64,000 bases of DNA from Comamonas testosteroni (GTDB lineage Bacteria > Pseudomonadota > Gammaproteobacteria > Burkholderiales > Burkholderiaceae_C): contig NZ_CP129672.1 in assembly GCF_030505195.1 (NCBI RefSeq), positions 1,736,001 to 1,800,000 on the forward strand, read 5' to 3'. Below are positions 1 to 8,669 of the stretch, one piece after another. The notes beneath the pieces were generated by a model. The model saw only the letters and a program-made list of their open reading frames with translations, searched no databases and was not told the origin of the DNA. A program made the position numbers and the translations under genes. Numbering within the stretch: position 1 is the first letter of the stretch; every line of letters starts with the position of its first letter.

Positions 1-115
1 GGCGGATGGGACGATTGGGGTAGTCCGCTGCGGCATTGGCCGCGAACGCGGGGGACAGCGCGGCGGCCGCTGCGCAGGCGGCAATGGACGACAGAACGGT
101 ACGACGAATGGCCAT
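1..115 (-). CDS. Bug-family (tripartite tricarboxylate transporter) periplasmic binding protein, N-terminal fragment
   Basis: Only the first 38 codons are in the window; the gene runs off the left edge. Translation on the minus strand from the ATG at 115 gives a Sec signal peptide: an Arg-Arg n-region, an Ala-rich core and an AFA cleavage site. It is followed by a mature start reading DYPNRPIR. A YPxRPIR start is the hallmark of Bug/TctC extracytoplasmic solute receptors, which are abundant in Comamonadaceae and bind carboxylates in the periplasm. It is divergent from the LysR gene at 274, a common regulator-target arrangement. The ligand cannot be told from this fragment. Confidence 0.8.
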   Translation of the reverse strand, partial: MAIRRTVLSSIAACAAAAALSPAFAANAAADYPNRPIR

Positions 116-273
116 GCGGCTTCTCCTTGGATCTCGTGAAAGACTGGTTATGGGTCGGCTCAGAGCGCTTCATCGAACGCTCCGACCTTTGTTTCATTCT
201 GTGCCGCAGGCCGTGGCACGAAAAGCGACAAGACGGCACGCAAGTATTACCAACCGTCATAATTCAAGCCGTC

Positions 274-1179
274 ATGCGCATGCACTCCCCGTCCCTGTCC
301 GAACTTCACGCCTTTGCCGCAGCAGCCCGCCTGGGCAGCTACTCGCTCGCCGCCCAGGAGCTGTATGTGACGCAGGGCGGCATCAGCCGGGCCATTGCCA
401 GGCTTGAGGAGCATCTGGGCTTTGCCCTGTTCGAGCGCCTGGGCAGACGCAATGCGCTCACCGCAGCAGGACAGGACTATCTGCAGGCGGTAGAGCCTGC
501 CGTGATGGCGATCGAAGCCGCATCGGCCGCCGCGCGCAGGCGCCGCCACGGGCCCCAGCTGCGTCTGTCGGTCATTCCCACGCTGTTCAGCCACTGGCTG
601 ATTCCGCGCCTGCCCGACTTCAACCGCCGTCATCCGCAAATCATGCTTTCCTTCGCGCCCTACCGGCGCGACGATCCGCTCAATGCGCCGGAGATCGATG
701 CCTGGATTCGCGTCGGCAGCCAGCACTGGCCGGCAGGCGTGGAGGCCGAATATGTGATCGGCCGCGACCTCATTCCCATCTGCCACCCGCGCGAGCTGCA
801 GGGGCCGAACCCCATCCGCAGCGAACAGGATTTGCTGAACCGCCCGCTGCTGTTCCACACCAACTACCCGGGCAACTGGGCCAGTTGGATGCAGGCCCGG
901 GGTCTCGACCAGCCCTGCCCTGCCCCGGTTGCGGACTTTGAGACCGTGGCCCTGCTGGTGCAGGCCGTGGCTGCCGGCATGGGCACAGCCATGGTTCAGC
1001 GCTGCCTGGTGGAGGAGGATCTGGCCTCGGGGCGCGTGGCTCTGGCGCTGGATGCACCGGTGCATATCGAGCGCGGCTACTTTCTGTGCCAGCAAGGCAG
1101 CCGCCCTCCGACGGAAGCCTTAAAGCAGTTTCGCCGCTGGATACTGGAGCAGGCCGGCCCCAGGGCCGTCAGCGACTGA
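274..1179 (+). CDS. LysR-family transcriptional regulator (GcvA-like)
   Basis: This is a 301-residue cytoplasmic DNA-binding regulator. An N-terminal winged helix-turn-helix spans about residues 6-65 (LHAFAAAARLGSYSLAAQEL, then a TQGGISRAIARLE recognition helix). A LysR substrate-binding domain follows at about 90-290. The reading frame is open further upstream to 127, but the extra codons do not resemble LysR sequence. The ATG at 274 or 280 places the HTH at the usual distance, so 274 was chosen. The divergent Bug-type receptor gene is the likely target; the effector is unknown. The final third (MGTAMVQRCLVEEDL) resembles the GcvA/AmpR subgroup. Confidence 0.87.
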   Translation: MRMHSPSLSELHAFAAAARLGSYSLAAQELYVTQGGISRAIARLEEHLGFALFERLGRRNALTAAGQDYLQAVEPAVMAIEAASAAARRRRHGPQLRLSVIPTLFSHWLIPRLPDFNRRHPQIMLSFAPYRRDDPLNAPEIDAWIRVGSQHWPAGVEAEYVIGRDLIPICHPRELQGPNPIRSEQDLLNRPLLFHTNYPGNWASWMQARGLDQPCPAPVADFETVALLVQAVAAGMGTAMVQRCLVEEDLASGRVALALDAPVHIERGYFLCQQGSRPPTEALKQFRRWILEQAGPRAVSD

Positions 1180-1268
1180 GGCCCGGCCAGAGACTGGCGC
1201 GAATACAACAGGCACTCTTGAGTCAGATCAAGATTTCACGCAAAACTGCTTTCCAGCCAGTGCGCCAA

Positions 1269-1544
1269 TCAGCGCCAGGCTCTGCAAAGCACCCATTGGC
1301 AGCAGGCACTTGTGCACACCAGTGCGGCATAGCCGAGCATCTTGCCATCGCGTGAAAACAGCCAGAGACTGGCCAGCAAAACCGCCATACCTAATATGAA
1401 ATTAATAGCTACCTGCGCAATGAAGGATTGGGCTCCAGCCTTGTTTTGCTTGAACAAGCGTGCGCAGACAGCCAGGCCCAGCGCGAGAAAAAAAGCGGGG
1501 GCGACGAAGTTGAATAAATGATTAACGCTCGCAACAAAATCCAT
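1269..1544 (-). CDS. small hypothetical integral membrane protein
   Basis: A 91-residue protein with three predicted hydrophobic segments at about residues 9-30, 45-66 and 73-88, separated by short charged loops (RLFKQNKAG and FSRDGK). The start is the ATG at 1544; an in-frame ATG at 1562 is also possible. It is convergent with the LysR gene and divergent from hemA. I do not recognise the family. A stretch near 1403-1415 resembles the left arm of the intergenic repeat found elsewhere in the window, so part of this frame may be repeat-derived. Inner-membrane location is inferred from hydrophobicity only. Confidence 0.55.
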   Translation of the reverse strand: MDFVASVNHLFNFVAPAFFLALGLAVCARLFKQNKAGAQSFIAQVAINFILGMAVLLASLWLFSRDGKMLGYAALVCTSACCQWVLCRAWR

Positions 1545-1602
1545 GGCAACAATCGATTCCAAGGCTTTGAGACCGGGGGGTGCCCAATCCGGTTCTAAAT
1601 TT

Positions 1603-1608
1603 TATAAT
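1603..1608 (+). promoter_or_regulatory. candidate -10 element of hemA
   Basis: A perfect TATAAT lies only 8 bases upstream of the hemA ATG at 1617. No convincing -35 element is seen at the standard spacing. If the box is used, the transcript would have almost no leader. Confidence 0.35.
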
Positions 1609-1616
1609 CCTCAGTT

Positions 1617-2921
1617 ATGGCAGTCTGGGCTTTAGGTATCAATCACCACACGGCGCCGCTCGATATGCGGGGCCGTTTTGCGTTCGCGCTCGATCAGATC
1701 GCGCCGACGCTGCAAGGCCTGCGCGCATCCCTGTCCCATGCGGGCCGGGCTCACAGCGCCGTGGAAACCGCCATCCTCTCCACCTGCAACCGCACCGAGA
1801 TCTACTGCGCGGCCGACGCCCCGGCCATGGATCACACCATGCACTGGCTGGCCAACAGCGGCGGCGTAGCGCCTGAGCTGCTGCGCCAGCACTCGTATCT
1901 GCTGCAGGACGGCTCGGTCGCCCGTCACGCCTTCCGCGTGGCCTCGGGCCTGGACTCCATGGTGCTGGGCGAGGCGCAGATCCTCGGCCAGATGAAGAAC
2001 GCCGTGCGCGCTGCCGAAACCGCAGGCGCACTGGGCACCACGCTCAACCAGCTGTTTCAGCGCAGCTTTGCCGTGGCCAAGGAAGTGCGCAGCTCCACCG
2101 AGATCGGCGCGCACAGCATCTCCATGGCTGCCGCTGCCGTGCGTCTGGCCGGCCAGCTGTTCGAAGACCTCAGCAAGATCCGCGTGCTCTTCGTGGGCGC
2201 AGGCGAGATGATCGAGCTGGTCTCCACCCACTTTGCCGCCCGCAACCCCAGGCAGATCACCATCGCCAACCGCACCATGGAGCGTGGCGAAAAGCTGGCG
2301 GCCCAGTTCGGCGCCGGCACCATGCGCCTGGCCGACCTGCCCGAGCATCTGCACGAGTACGACGCCATCATCAGCTGCACCGCCTCCACCCTGCCCATCA
2401 TCGGCCTGGGTGCCGTGGAGTCTGCTCTCAAGAAGCGCAAGCGCCGCCCCATCTTCATGGTGGACCTGGCCGTGCCGCGCGATATCGAAGCCGAGGTCAA
2501 GCACCTCAACGACGTCTATCTCTATACCGTGGACGATCTGGCAACCGTCGTGCGCACGGGTCAGGCCCAGCGCCAGGCCGCCGTGCAGCAGGCCGAGGTC
2601 ATCATCGACACCGGCGTGCAAAGCTTTATGCAATGGATGGACCAGCGCAACCCCGTGGGCGGCGCGGTCTCACTGATCCAGCAGGTCAATGCCCAGGCCG
2701 ACGAATGGCGTGCGCTGGAAATTGCCCGCGCCAAAAAGCTGCTGGCCAAGGGCGAAGATATCGACACCGTGCTGGAAGCGCTCTCGCGCGGCCTCACACA
2801 GAAAATGCTGCACGGCACCATGGCCGAGCTGCACAAGGGCGGCGCCGAAGAGCGTGCCCAGACAGCGGACACCGTCTCCCGTCTGTTCCTGCGCGCCAGC
2901 CGCAACCCCAGCAAGCTTTAG
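1617..2921 (+). CDS. hemA: glutamyl-tRNA reductase
   Basis: A 434-residue enzyme for the first committed step of C5-pathway tetrapyrrole synthesis: NADPH-dependent reduction of glutamyl-tRNA to glutamate-1-semialdehyde. The N-terminal catalytic domain carries the nucleophile Cys57 in STCNRTE and the conserved [15 protein letters not shown] stretch. An NADPH-binding Rossmann domain follows (VLFVGAGEM, about residue 190), then a helical dimerisation tail. The start is fixed by the family-typical [14 protein letters not shown]. It heads the hemA-prfA-prmC-grxD neighbourhood, here interrupted after prfA. A TATAAT sits just before the start codon and no clear Shine-Dalgarno fits. Confidence 0.97.
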   Translation: MAVWALGINHHTAPLDMRGRFAFALDQIAPTLQGLRASLSHAGRAHSAVETAILSTCNRTEIYCAADAPAMDHTMHWLANSGGVAPELLRQHSYLLQDGSVARHAFRVASGLDSMVLGEAQILGQMKNAVRAAETAGALGTTLNQLFQRSFAVAKEVRSSTEIGAHSISMAAAAVRLAGQLFEDLSKIRVLFVGAGEMIELVSTHFAARNPRQITIANRTMERGEKLAAQFGAGTMRLADLPEHLHEYDAIISCTASTLPIIGLGAVESALKKRKRRPIFMVDLAVPRDIEAEVKHLNDVYLYTVDDLATVVRTGQAQRQAAVQQAEVIIDTGVQSFMQWMDQRNPVGGAVSLIQQVNAQADEWRALEIARAKKLLAKGEDIDTVLEALSRGLTQKMLHGTMAELHKGGAEERAQTADTVSRLFLRASRNPSKL

Positions 2922-3047
2922 CGGCGCTCGCCCGCTTTGGCGCTGCCGTCCTCGTGCAGCGCAAGGCCCGACCGTGGCCCGCCCTCCCTCTTTTCTGACT
3001 CCACAAAGGTGAGCACCCTCACCTTTCCCAAGCCCTAGGTGCCCCCT

Positions 3048-4127
3048 ATGCAAGACTTTTTGCGCAACCAGCTCGAACGCTACGCCCAACGCCTGCAGGA
3101 GCTGGACTTTCTGCTCTCGCGCGAAGACATCATGGGCGACATGAAGCAGTACCGCACCATCTCGCGCGAGCATGCCGATGTGACGGCCATTGCCAGCCGC
3201 TACACCCGCTACCTGCAGACCGAAGCCGACATCGCCGCCGCGCGTGACATGCTGGACGACCCCGACATGGCCGAAATGGCGCAGGAGGAGATCGGCAGCG
3301 GCGAGGCCGAGCTGATCAAGCTCGAGGACGAGCTGCAGCGCCTGCTGCTGCCCAAGGACCCCGACGATGCCCGCCCCGCCTTTGTCGAAATCCGCGCCGG
3401 CACGGGTGGTGACGAGTCGGCCCTGTTTGCCGGCGACCTGACCCGCATGTACACCCGCTACGCCACCAACGTGGGCTGGAAGGTGGAAGTGATGAGCGCC
3501 AGCGAAAACGAAATCGGCGGCTACAAGGAAGTCGTGCTGCGCATCGAGGGCGACAACGTGTACGGCGCGCTGCGCTTCGAGTCGGGCGGCCACCGCGTGC
3601 AGCGTGTGCCCGCCACTGAAACCCAGGGACGCATCCACACCAGCGCCTGCACCGTGGCCGTGATGCCGGAACCCGACGAAGCCGAGGCCATCACGCTCAA
3701 TCCCGCCGATCTGCGCATCGACACCTTTCGCGCCAGCGGTGCCGGCGGCCAGCATATCAACAAGACCGACTCCGCCGTGCGCGTGGTCCACCTGCCCACG
3801 GGCATCGTGGCCGAATGCCAGGACGGCCGCAGCCAGCACAGCAACAAGGCCAAGGCTCTGCAGGTGCTGCAGGCCCGCATCCAGGAAAAGGAACGCAGCG
3901 AGCGGGCCGCCAAGGAAGCGGCCATGCGCAAGGGCCTGATCGGCTCGGGCGACCGCAGCGACCGCATCCGCACCTACAACTTTCCCCAGGGCCGCCTCAC
4001 CGACCACCGCATCAACCTCACGCTGTACAAGCTGCTGGCCGTGATGGAAGGCGATCTGGGCGATGTGATCCAGGCCCTGCAACATGCACGCGAGGCCGAG
4101 CTGCTGGCAGAGCTGGCCGCATCCTGA
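3048..4127 (+). CDS. prfA: peptide chain release factor 1
   Basis: A 359-residue class I release factor that reads UAG and UAA and triggers peptidyl-tRNA hydrolysis. The stop-codon-reading tripeptide PAT is at 188-190 and the catalytic GGQ at 233-235 ([15 protein letters not shown]). The PAT tripeptide, rather than SPF, identifies RF1 and not RF2. The frame opens at a GTG at 3039, but the ATG at 3048 gives the standard [10 protein letters not shown] start. It lies 126 bases after hemA. Its usual partner prmC, which methylates the GGQ glutamine, is 2.6 kb downstream instead of adjacent. Confidence 0.97.
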   Translation: MQDFLRNQLERYAQRLQELDFLLSREDIMGDMKQYRTISREHADVTAIASRYTRYLQTEADIAAARDMLDDPDMAEMAQEEIGSGEAELIKLEDELQRLLLPKDPDDARPAFVEIRAGTGGDESALFAGDLTRMYTRYATNVGWKVEVMSASENEIGGYKEVVLRIEGDNVYGALRFESGGHRVQRVPATETQGRIHTSACTVAVMPEPDEAEAITLNPADLRIDTFRASGAGGQHINKTDSAVRVVHLPTGIVAECQDGRSQHSNKAKALQVLQARIQEKERSERAAKEAAMRKGLIGSGDRSDRIRTYNFPQGRLTDHRINLTLYKLLAVMEGDLGDVIQALQHAREAELLAELAAS

Positions 4128-4225
4128 GGCCACAGGCATTGCCCTGCGGCAGGGGACAGCCAGGCGGCAGCCGGCTCGAACCCGGCCCGCTCGAACGACT
4201 CGCCAGCAATGGGAACAATTTCAAG

Positions 4226-6202
4226 ATGACACAGCGCTTTTTGCCGACTCTGGTTTCTGCTTTGCTATCGGGCCTGTTGTTCGCATCGACCGCCGCCCAG
4301 GCTCAGGCATTGCGCAAGCCATCGGCCTATGACTCGGGCGCGGGAAGCCCGGTCGACGCCAGCGGCAACCGCAGCGCTGCTGCCAGCCTTCCGGCGCTGG
4401 CCAGCCGCGCCGATTTCGATCGCATGGCCCGTATCTTCGAGCCAGCCAGCGCCATGCCCCATGTGCTGTTTGTGATCGACCGCCACAGCAAGAGTGCACC
4501 ACTGCATTTCATCAACACGCCGCGCTATGCGTTTCACGAAGATTTTCTGCGTGCCAAAGGCCTGCTGCAGGGCGGCAAGCCTGCGCTCAACCGCAATTAC
4601 CGCGAACCGGGCCGCCGCTTCATCCTGGGCACGCTGAGCTGGCAGCCCGCGCTCAAGGACTACAGCTACGAGTTCTGGGAGGGCGACCAGCTCACGCCCG
4701 AGCTGCTGCAGACCACGGCGGCTGCACTGAAAACCGGCTTCTTCGCCCCTGTGCGCTTCAAGGCCAACTCCACTCAGCAAGAAGCCGTGGCCCAGCAAGC
4801 CGGTATTGCAGCAGTCACCCAGGCCCAGCTGCTGGGTGCCCAGACCTATCTGCCGCTGAACCAGGGTCAGGCCGTGGGCCGGCTGCGCATCCTGAACCAG
4901 GCTGAAGAGGTGAGTGATCTTCAGCCCAATGACATCGTGCTGCTGCGCGAAGTGCCCATCAGCTTGCCGCCCGTGGCCGGCGTGGTGACGGAAAGGCCGT
5001 CAACCGTGCTGTCTCATGTCAATTTGCTGGCGCGCGGCTGGGGCATACCCAATGCCTATGTGCAAAAAGCGGCCGAGCAATACGCTGCCTTCAACGGCCG
5101 CTGGGTGCATATCGACGTACAGCCCGCCAGCTTTGCGCTGCGCGCCGCCACGGCTGCCGAACAGCAAAGCGCGCAGCAGCAGGCACTGCGCCAGCCCGCC
5201 AAGGGCCGCAAGGTCTTGCTGCAGCCCGATCTGCGCCGCAGCGAGCTGGTGCCTCTGGCCGCCCTGCGCAGCGCGGATCGCCGCCGCTGCGGTGCCAAGG
5301 CCGCCAATCTGGGCGAGATCCAGTCCGCCCGCCTGGCGGACGTCAGCGTGCCCGACGGCTTTTGCATTCCGTTTGCCGCCTATGCCGACTTCATGCGCGC
5401 CAACGGCCTGGCCGAGCGCATTGCCCGCATGCGCCAGCAGCCCGATTTTGCGACGGATGCAGGCATCCGAAGGCAAGCCCTGTCCGCGCTGCAGGCCGAA
5501 ATCGAGCAATGGCCCGTCAGCCCGGCCGTGGCCGATGCCTGGGCGCAGCGCTGGTCCGGCCAGCTGGGCAGCCAGGGCGTGTTCGTACGCAGCTCCTCCA
5601 GCTCCGAGGACCTGCCCAACTTCAGCGGAGCAGGCCTGTACACCACCGTGCCCAATGTACGCAGCGGCACGGATCTGGCTGCTGCGGTGCGCAAGGTCTG
5701 GGCCTCTGTCTACAACTTCGAGGCCTGGGAAGCCAGACAGGCAGCGGGCATCGACGACGCGCAGGTGATGATGTCGGTGTTGGTACAAAAAGCCGTGGAC
5801 TCCTCGGCATCGGGGGTGATGATCACCCGCGACCCCTTCGATGCCTCGCACCGCTACATGAGCTATATCGCCGCCAAGCGCGGCATAGGCATCCGCGTGG
5901 TCGAGGGCCGGCGGGTTGCAGAGCAGATCCTCTACTCCAGCCGCAGCAAGGCCGTGCAGGTGCTCAACCGCTCCCAGGACGATGTGGCCCTGCAGCTGGA
6001 TGACAGGGGCGGCGTGCGTGAAGTGGCGGTTGCGCCCGGCCGCGCCGTGCTCAGCGACGCACTGGTGCAGCGACTGGCCCGCGCAGGAGCCGGCATCAAG
6101 CAGCGCTTTGGCGGCAAGGATCAGGACATCGAGTGGGCCGTGCAGGGCGATCAGCTCATCATCCTGCAGTCGCGCCCCTTCATCTCGGCACCCCAACGTT
6201 AA
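4226..6202 (+). CDS. exported PEP-utilizer/ATP-grasp dikinase-like protein with glucan-water-dikinase domain order
   Basis: A 658-residue protein with a Sec-type signal peptide (residues 1 to about 26, ending AAQA). A middle domain carries a phosphohistidine swivelling motif, VLSHVNLLARGWGIP, with the candidate phospho-His264. The C-terminal half is a PPDK/PEP-synthase ATP-grasp domain: AKAANLGEI at about 357, VRSSSSSEDLPNFSGAGLY at about 454, and the closing WAVQGDQLIILQSRPF. In PpsA and PpdK the ATP-grasp domain comes first. Here the order is reversed, as in alpha-glucan water dikinase, whose histidine motif (VLSHVSVRAR) is also similar. Residues 30-230 match nothing I know. The substrate is unknown, and an ATP-grasp enzyme outside the cytoplasm is unexpected. 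It is followed closely by the SUKH-3-like gene. Confidence 0.75.
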   Translation: MTQRFLPTLVSALLSGLLFASTAAQAQALRKPSAYDSGAGSPVDASGNRSAAASLPALASRADFDRMARIFEPASAMPHVLFVIDRHSKSAPLHFINTPRYAFHEDFLRAKGLLQGGKPALNRNYREPGRRFILGTLSWQPALKDYSYEFWEGDQLTPELLQTTAAALKTGFFAPVRFKANSTQQEAVAQQAGIAAVTQAQLLGAQTYLPLNQGQAVGRLRILNQAEEVSDLQPNDIVLLREVPISLPPVAGVVTERPSTVLSHVNLLARGWGIPNAYVQKAAEQYAAFNGRWVHIDVQPASFALRAATAAEQQSAQQQALRQPAKGRKVLLQPDLRRSELVPLAALRSADRRRCGAKAANLGEIQSARLADVSVPDGFCIPFAAYADFMRANGLAERIARMRQQPDFATDAGIRRQALSALQAEIEQWPVSPAVADAWAQRWSGQLGSQGVFVRSSSSSEDLPNFSGAGLYTTVPNVRSGTDLAAAVRKVWASVYNFEAWEARQAAGIDDAQVMMSVLVQKAVDSSASGVMITRDPFDASHRYMSYIAAKRGIGIRVVEGRRVAEQILYSSRSKAVQVLNRSQDDVALQLDDRGGVREVAVAPGRAVLSDALVQRLARAGAGIKQRFGGKDQDIEWAVQGDQLIILQSRPFISAPQR

Positions 6203-6211
6203 GAATCCGCC

Positions 6212-6745
6212 ATGCTGAATTTCGAGTCACCTGTTGTTGTGGAGCTGCTGCAAGCCCAGGGCTGGACCCCGCAGCGCGAGGTCGCCATACCCGCGCTTAT
6301 CCGGAGCGCTCTGGACCAACAGCCCAGTCTGGCCTGCCACCCCGCCGTGGCTGCGCTGCAGAGCCTGGCAGGCTTGCACATCGGCCAGGTGGGCAAGGGC
6401 CGGGAATGCGCCAGCAGCGATATAGAGTTTGACTGGCGCGAAGCGCATTTCACCAGCGAAGATGCGGACGACGCCCTGCTCTGCTGGGAACAGCGCCTGA
6501 ACACCCGGCTGATACCACTTGCCGAAGTGCACCATGGGCACGGCCAGTTGCTGATGGCGGGCGATGGACGCTGCTTTGGCTGGTCTTTTGTAGGCATGTG
6601 CTTCGAGGGCGAGAATCTTCAGCAGGCGCTGGAGCATCTGTTGCTCGGTATACGCTCGCGCCCCATGCTGGAGCCCGGCCAGTCGTCGACCCAGTTGTAC
6701 GGCAGGCGCTACAAGGCGGGTGCCCCCGAGGTATACCCTTACTGA
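6212..6745 (+). CDS. SUKH-3-like immunity-family protein
   Basis: A 177-residue soluble protein with no signal peptide, starting 9 bases after the preceding stop. The layout fits the SUKH-3 fold: an N-terminal helix ending in GW (AQGWTPQREV), a central LQSLAGLHIG segment, a FDW strand, then LIPLAEVHHGHGQLLMAGDGRCFGWS and a closing FEGENLQQALEHLLLGI helix. SUKH proteins are mostly cytoplasmic immunity proteins against polymorphic toxins, though many occur without a visible toxin, as here. The C-terminus overlaps the region just upstream of prmC. Family assignment is by pattern recognition only. Confidence 0.62.
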   Translation: MLNFESPVVVELLQAQGWTPQREVAIPALIRSALDQQPSLACHPAVAALQSLAGLHIGQVGKGRECASSDIEFDWREAHFTSEDADDALLCWEQRLNTRLIPLAEVHHGHGQLLMAGDGRCFGWSFVGMCFEGENLQQALEHLLLGIRSRPMLEPGQSSTQLYGRRYKAGAPEVYPY

Positions 6746-6776
6746 ATTTCCGAAGAAGATGGCCACCGGCCAAGCC

Positions 6777-7634
6777 ATGACCGAACCCTCGCCCCCCACT
6801 TTCTCCGTCGCTCAAGCCCTGCAGCAAGCCGCCAGCCAAGGGCTGGCACGTGTCGATGCACAGATGCTGCTGCTGCACTTGATGCAGCAGCCAGCGCATG
6901 CCCGCGCCTGGCTCATCACCCATGACGGCGATATGCTGAACGCCGAGCAGCAGGCCCGCTGGGGCCAGCTGTGCGCCCTGCGCCAGCAAGGCACGCCTGT
7001 CGCCTACCTGACCGGAAGCAAAGAGTTCTATGGCCTGAATCTGGCCGTGGACAGCCGGGTGCTGGACCCGCGCCCCGATACCGAGACCCTGGTGGACTGG
7101 GCGCTGGAGCTCATGCCTGAAGGGCAGCCGGTTCGCGTCGTCGACCTGGGCACCGGCAGTGGTGCCATTGCCCTGGCCCTGCAAAGCCAGCGCCCCGCAG
7201 CCCGGGTCATTGCCGTGGACGCCAGCGCCGATGCCCTGGCCGTGGCCCGCAGCAACGCCGCCCGGCTCCAACTGCCCGTGCAGTTCGCCCACGGCAGCTG
7301 GCTGGAGCCCTTGAACGGGCAGGAACCTGTCGATCTGATCGTCAGCAATCCGCCCTATATCCGCGCCGACGACCCGCATCTGGCGGCGCTGAGCCACGAA
7401 CCACTGTCGGCCCTGGCCAGCGGCGCAGATGGGCTGGAAGACATACGCAGCATCATCGAGCAGGCCCCGGCACACCTGAAGGCCGGCGGCTGGCTGCTTT
7501 TCGAGCATGGCTGGGATCAGGCCGAAGACGTGGCGCGGCTGATGCGGGATGCAGGCTTCGGGCAGGTCCAGCACCGCCACGACCTGGCCGGCATTGCGCG
7601 CTGCACGGGCGGCTGTCGCCCTGACAAGGCTTGA
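6777..7634 (+). CDS. prmC: peptide chain release factor N5-glutamine methyltransferase
   Basis: A 285-residue S-adenosylmethionine-dependent enzyme that methylates the glutamine of the GGQ motif in release factors RF1 and RF2. A helical N-terminal domain is followed by a class I methyltransferase fold with the SAM motif DLGTGSG (about residue 122) and the catalytic NPPY at 191-194. The start is uncertain: ATGs at 6759 and 6777 are both in frame and neither has a strong ribosome-binding site. The later one gives the family-like start before FSVAQALQQA. Its substrate gene prfA lies upstream beyond two accessory genes, and grxD follows. Confidence 0.95.
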   Translation: MTEPSPPTFSVAQALQQAASQGLARVDAQMLLLHLMQQPAHARAWLITHDGDMLNAEQQARWGQLCALRQQGTPVAYLTGSKEFYGLNLAVDSRVLDPRPDTETLVDWALELMPEGQPVRVVDLGTGSGAIALALQSQRPAARVIAVDASADALAVARSNAARLQLPVQFAHGSWLEPLNGQEPVDLIVSNPPYIRADDPHLAALSHEPLSALASGADGLEDIRSIIEQAPAHLKAGGWLLFEHGWDQAEDVARLMRDAGFGQVQHRHDLAGIARCTGGCRPDKA

Positions 7635-7761
7635 TTTCCAGAACTGAGCCCCCAGATAAACAGGCAGCAAGATTTCCTCACAGCATCGCATTGCTTGCGG
7701 TCGGTGAAATAATTGCAGACATCGCGGCTGGTACCGCCATTTCCAAAATCCGGAGCCCACT

Positions 7762-8082
7762 ATGAGCAACACTCAACAACGCATCGACGACCTGGTCAAG
7801 AACAACGACATCCTGCTGTTCATGAAGGGCAACGCCAGCTTCCCTCAGTGCGGCTTCTCCGGCCGTGCCATCCAGATCCTCAAGGCCTGCGGTGTGGATG
7901 CCAAGTCCATCGCCACCGTGAACGTGCTGGAAGACCAGGAAATCCGCCAGGGCATCAAGGACTACAGCCAGTGGCCCACCATCCCCCAGCTCTACATCAA
8001 GGGCGAATTCATCGGCGGCTCGGACATCATGATGGAGATGTACGAATCGGGCGAGCTGCAGCAAGTGCTGGCCGCCAAGTAA
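7762..8082 (+). CDS. grxD: Grx4-family monothiol glutaredoxin
   Basis: A 106-residue cytoplasmic glutaredoxin with the monothiol CGFS active site at residues 30-33 (FPQCGFSGRA). CGFS glutaredoxins bind and transfer [2Fe-2S] clusters, usually together with BolA and glutathione. The WPTIPQLYIKGEFIGGSDIM segment provides the conserved cis-proline and glutathione-binding residues. It lies 127 bases after prmC and is followed by a strong intrinsic terminator that abuts the next coding sequence. Confidence 0.96.
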   Translation: MSNTQQRIDDLVKNNDILLFMKGNASFPQCGFSGRAIQILKACGVDAKSIATVNVLEDQEIRQGIKDYSQWPTIPQLYIKGEFIGGSDIMMEMYESGELQQVLAAK

Positions 8083-8098
8083 GACCAAGCTGCCTGCA

Positions 8099-8124
8099 AG
8101 CCACCGGCCCCCGGTGGCTTTTTT
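8099..8124 (+). terminator. intrinsic terminator of grxD
   Basis: A perfect 9-bp stem (AGCCACCGG / CCGGTGGCT) with a 3-base loop runs directly into six T. It ends two bases before the start codon of the next gene. Confidence 0.85.
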
Positions 8125-8125
8125 C

Positions 8126-8572
8126 ATGCCGCCCCCCAAACCCGCGCCCGCCCACCACTGCTGCATCCATGTCGATGGCAGCGCCCTGCCCAACCCCGGC
8201 CCCATGAGCCTGGGCGTGTTGCTGCAGCTGCCCGATGGCAGTCGCCATACGCTGTCGCAGGATCTGCACCGCAGCGGCTGCAACAACGAAGCCGAGCTGC
8301 GTGCCCTGATGGCGGCCCTGACGCTGGCACGCGATCTCGGCGCGCGCAGCCTGACCGTGCGCACCGACTCCCGGGTGCTGCTGGAGCAGCTCGGCCCGCC
8401 CATGGCCAAGCCGGCGCGGCCGATTGTGCGGCTCAGCCAGCTGTTCGAGGCCGCCCGTGCACAGATGCAGGGCTTTGACGAGCTGGTGCTGCAATGGGTG
8501 CCCAGACACCGCAATACCGAGGCCGATGCACTGGCACGCATGGCCCATTCGGCAGCCGCGCTTCAGTCCTGA
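8126..8572 (+). CDS. ribonuclease HI-like protein
   Basis: A 148-residue protein of the RNase H fold. The four catalytic acidic residues are recognisable: Asp17 (VDGSALPNPG), Glu57 (NNEAELRAL), Asp81 (RTDSR) and Asp134 (NTEADALA), with a His128 loop (VPRHRN). Such stand-alone proteins cleave RNA in RNA-DNA hybrids; it resembles the shorter plant/archaeal-type paralogs more than E. coli RnhA. The ATG at 8126 directly follows the grxD terminator, and the only upstream alternative (GTG at 8114) lies inside that hairpin. It has no room for its own leader, so expression must depend on readthrough or on a leaderless start. Confidence 0.8.
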   Translation: MPPPKPAPAHHCCIHVDGSALPNPGPMSLGVLLQLPDGSRHTLSQDLHRSGCNNEAELRALMAALTLARDLGARSLTVRTDSRVLLEQLGPPMAKPARPIVRLSQLFEAARAQMQGFDELVLQWVPRHRNTEADALARMAHSAAALQS

Positions 8573-8669
8573 AGCCAGTACAGCTGCCTGCCACAGGCTT
8601 TATGTGGTCGAATAGAGACTCCTTGATAACCGGCCGCAGGCACGTCGACGTGCCGCAGCAGCCCTGCCT

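Noticed and set aside
1390..1440. Repeat-like segment inside the small membrane protein gene
   Set aside because: Only a short match to one arm of the AGCT-TTGCGC family; not enough to call a copy.
2670..4139. 489-codon open frame on the minus strand
   Set aside because: Antisense to the end of hemA and all of prfA; no domain or start context.
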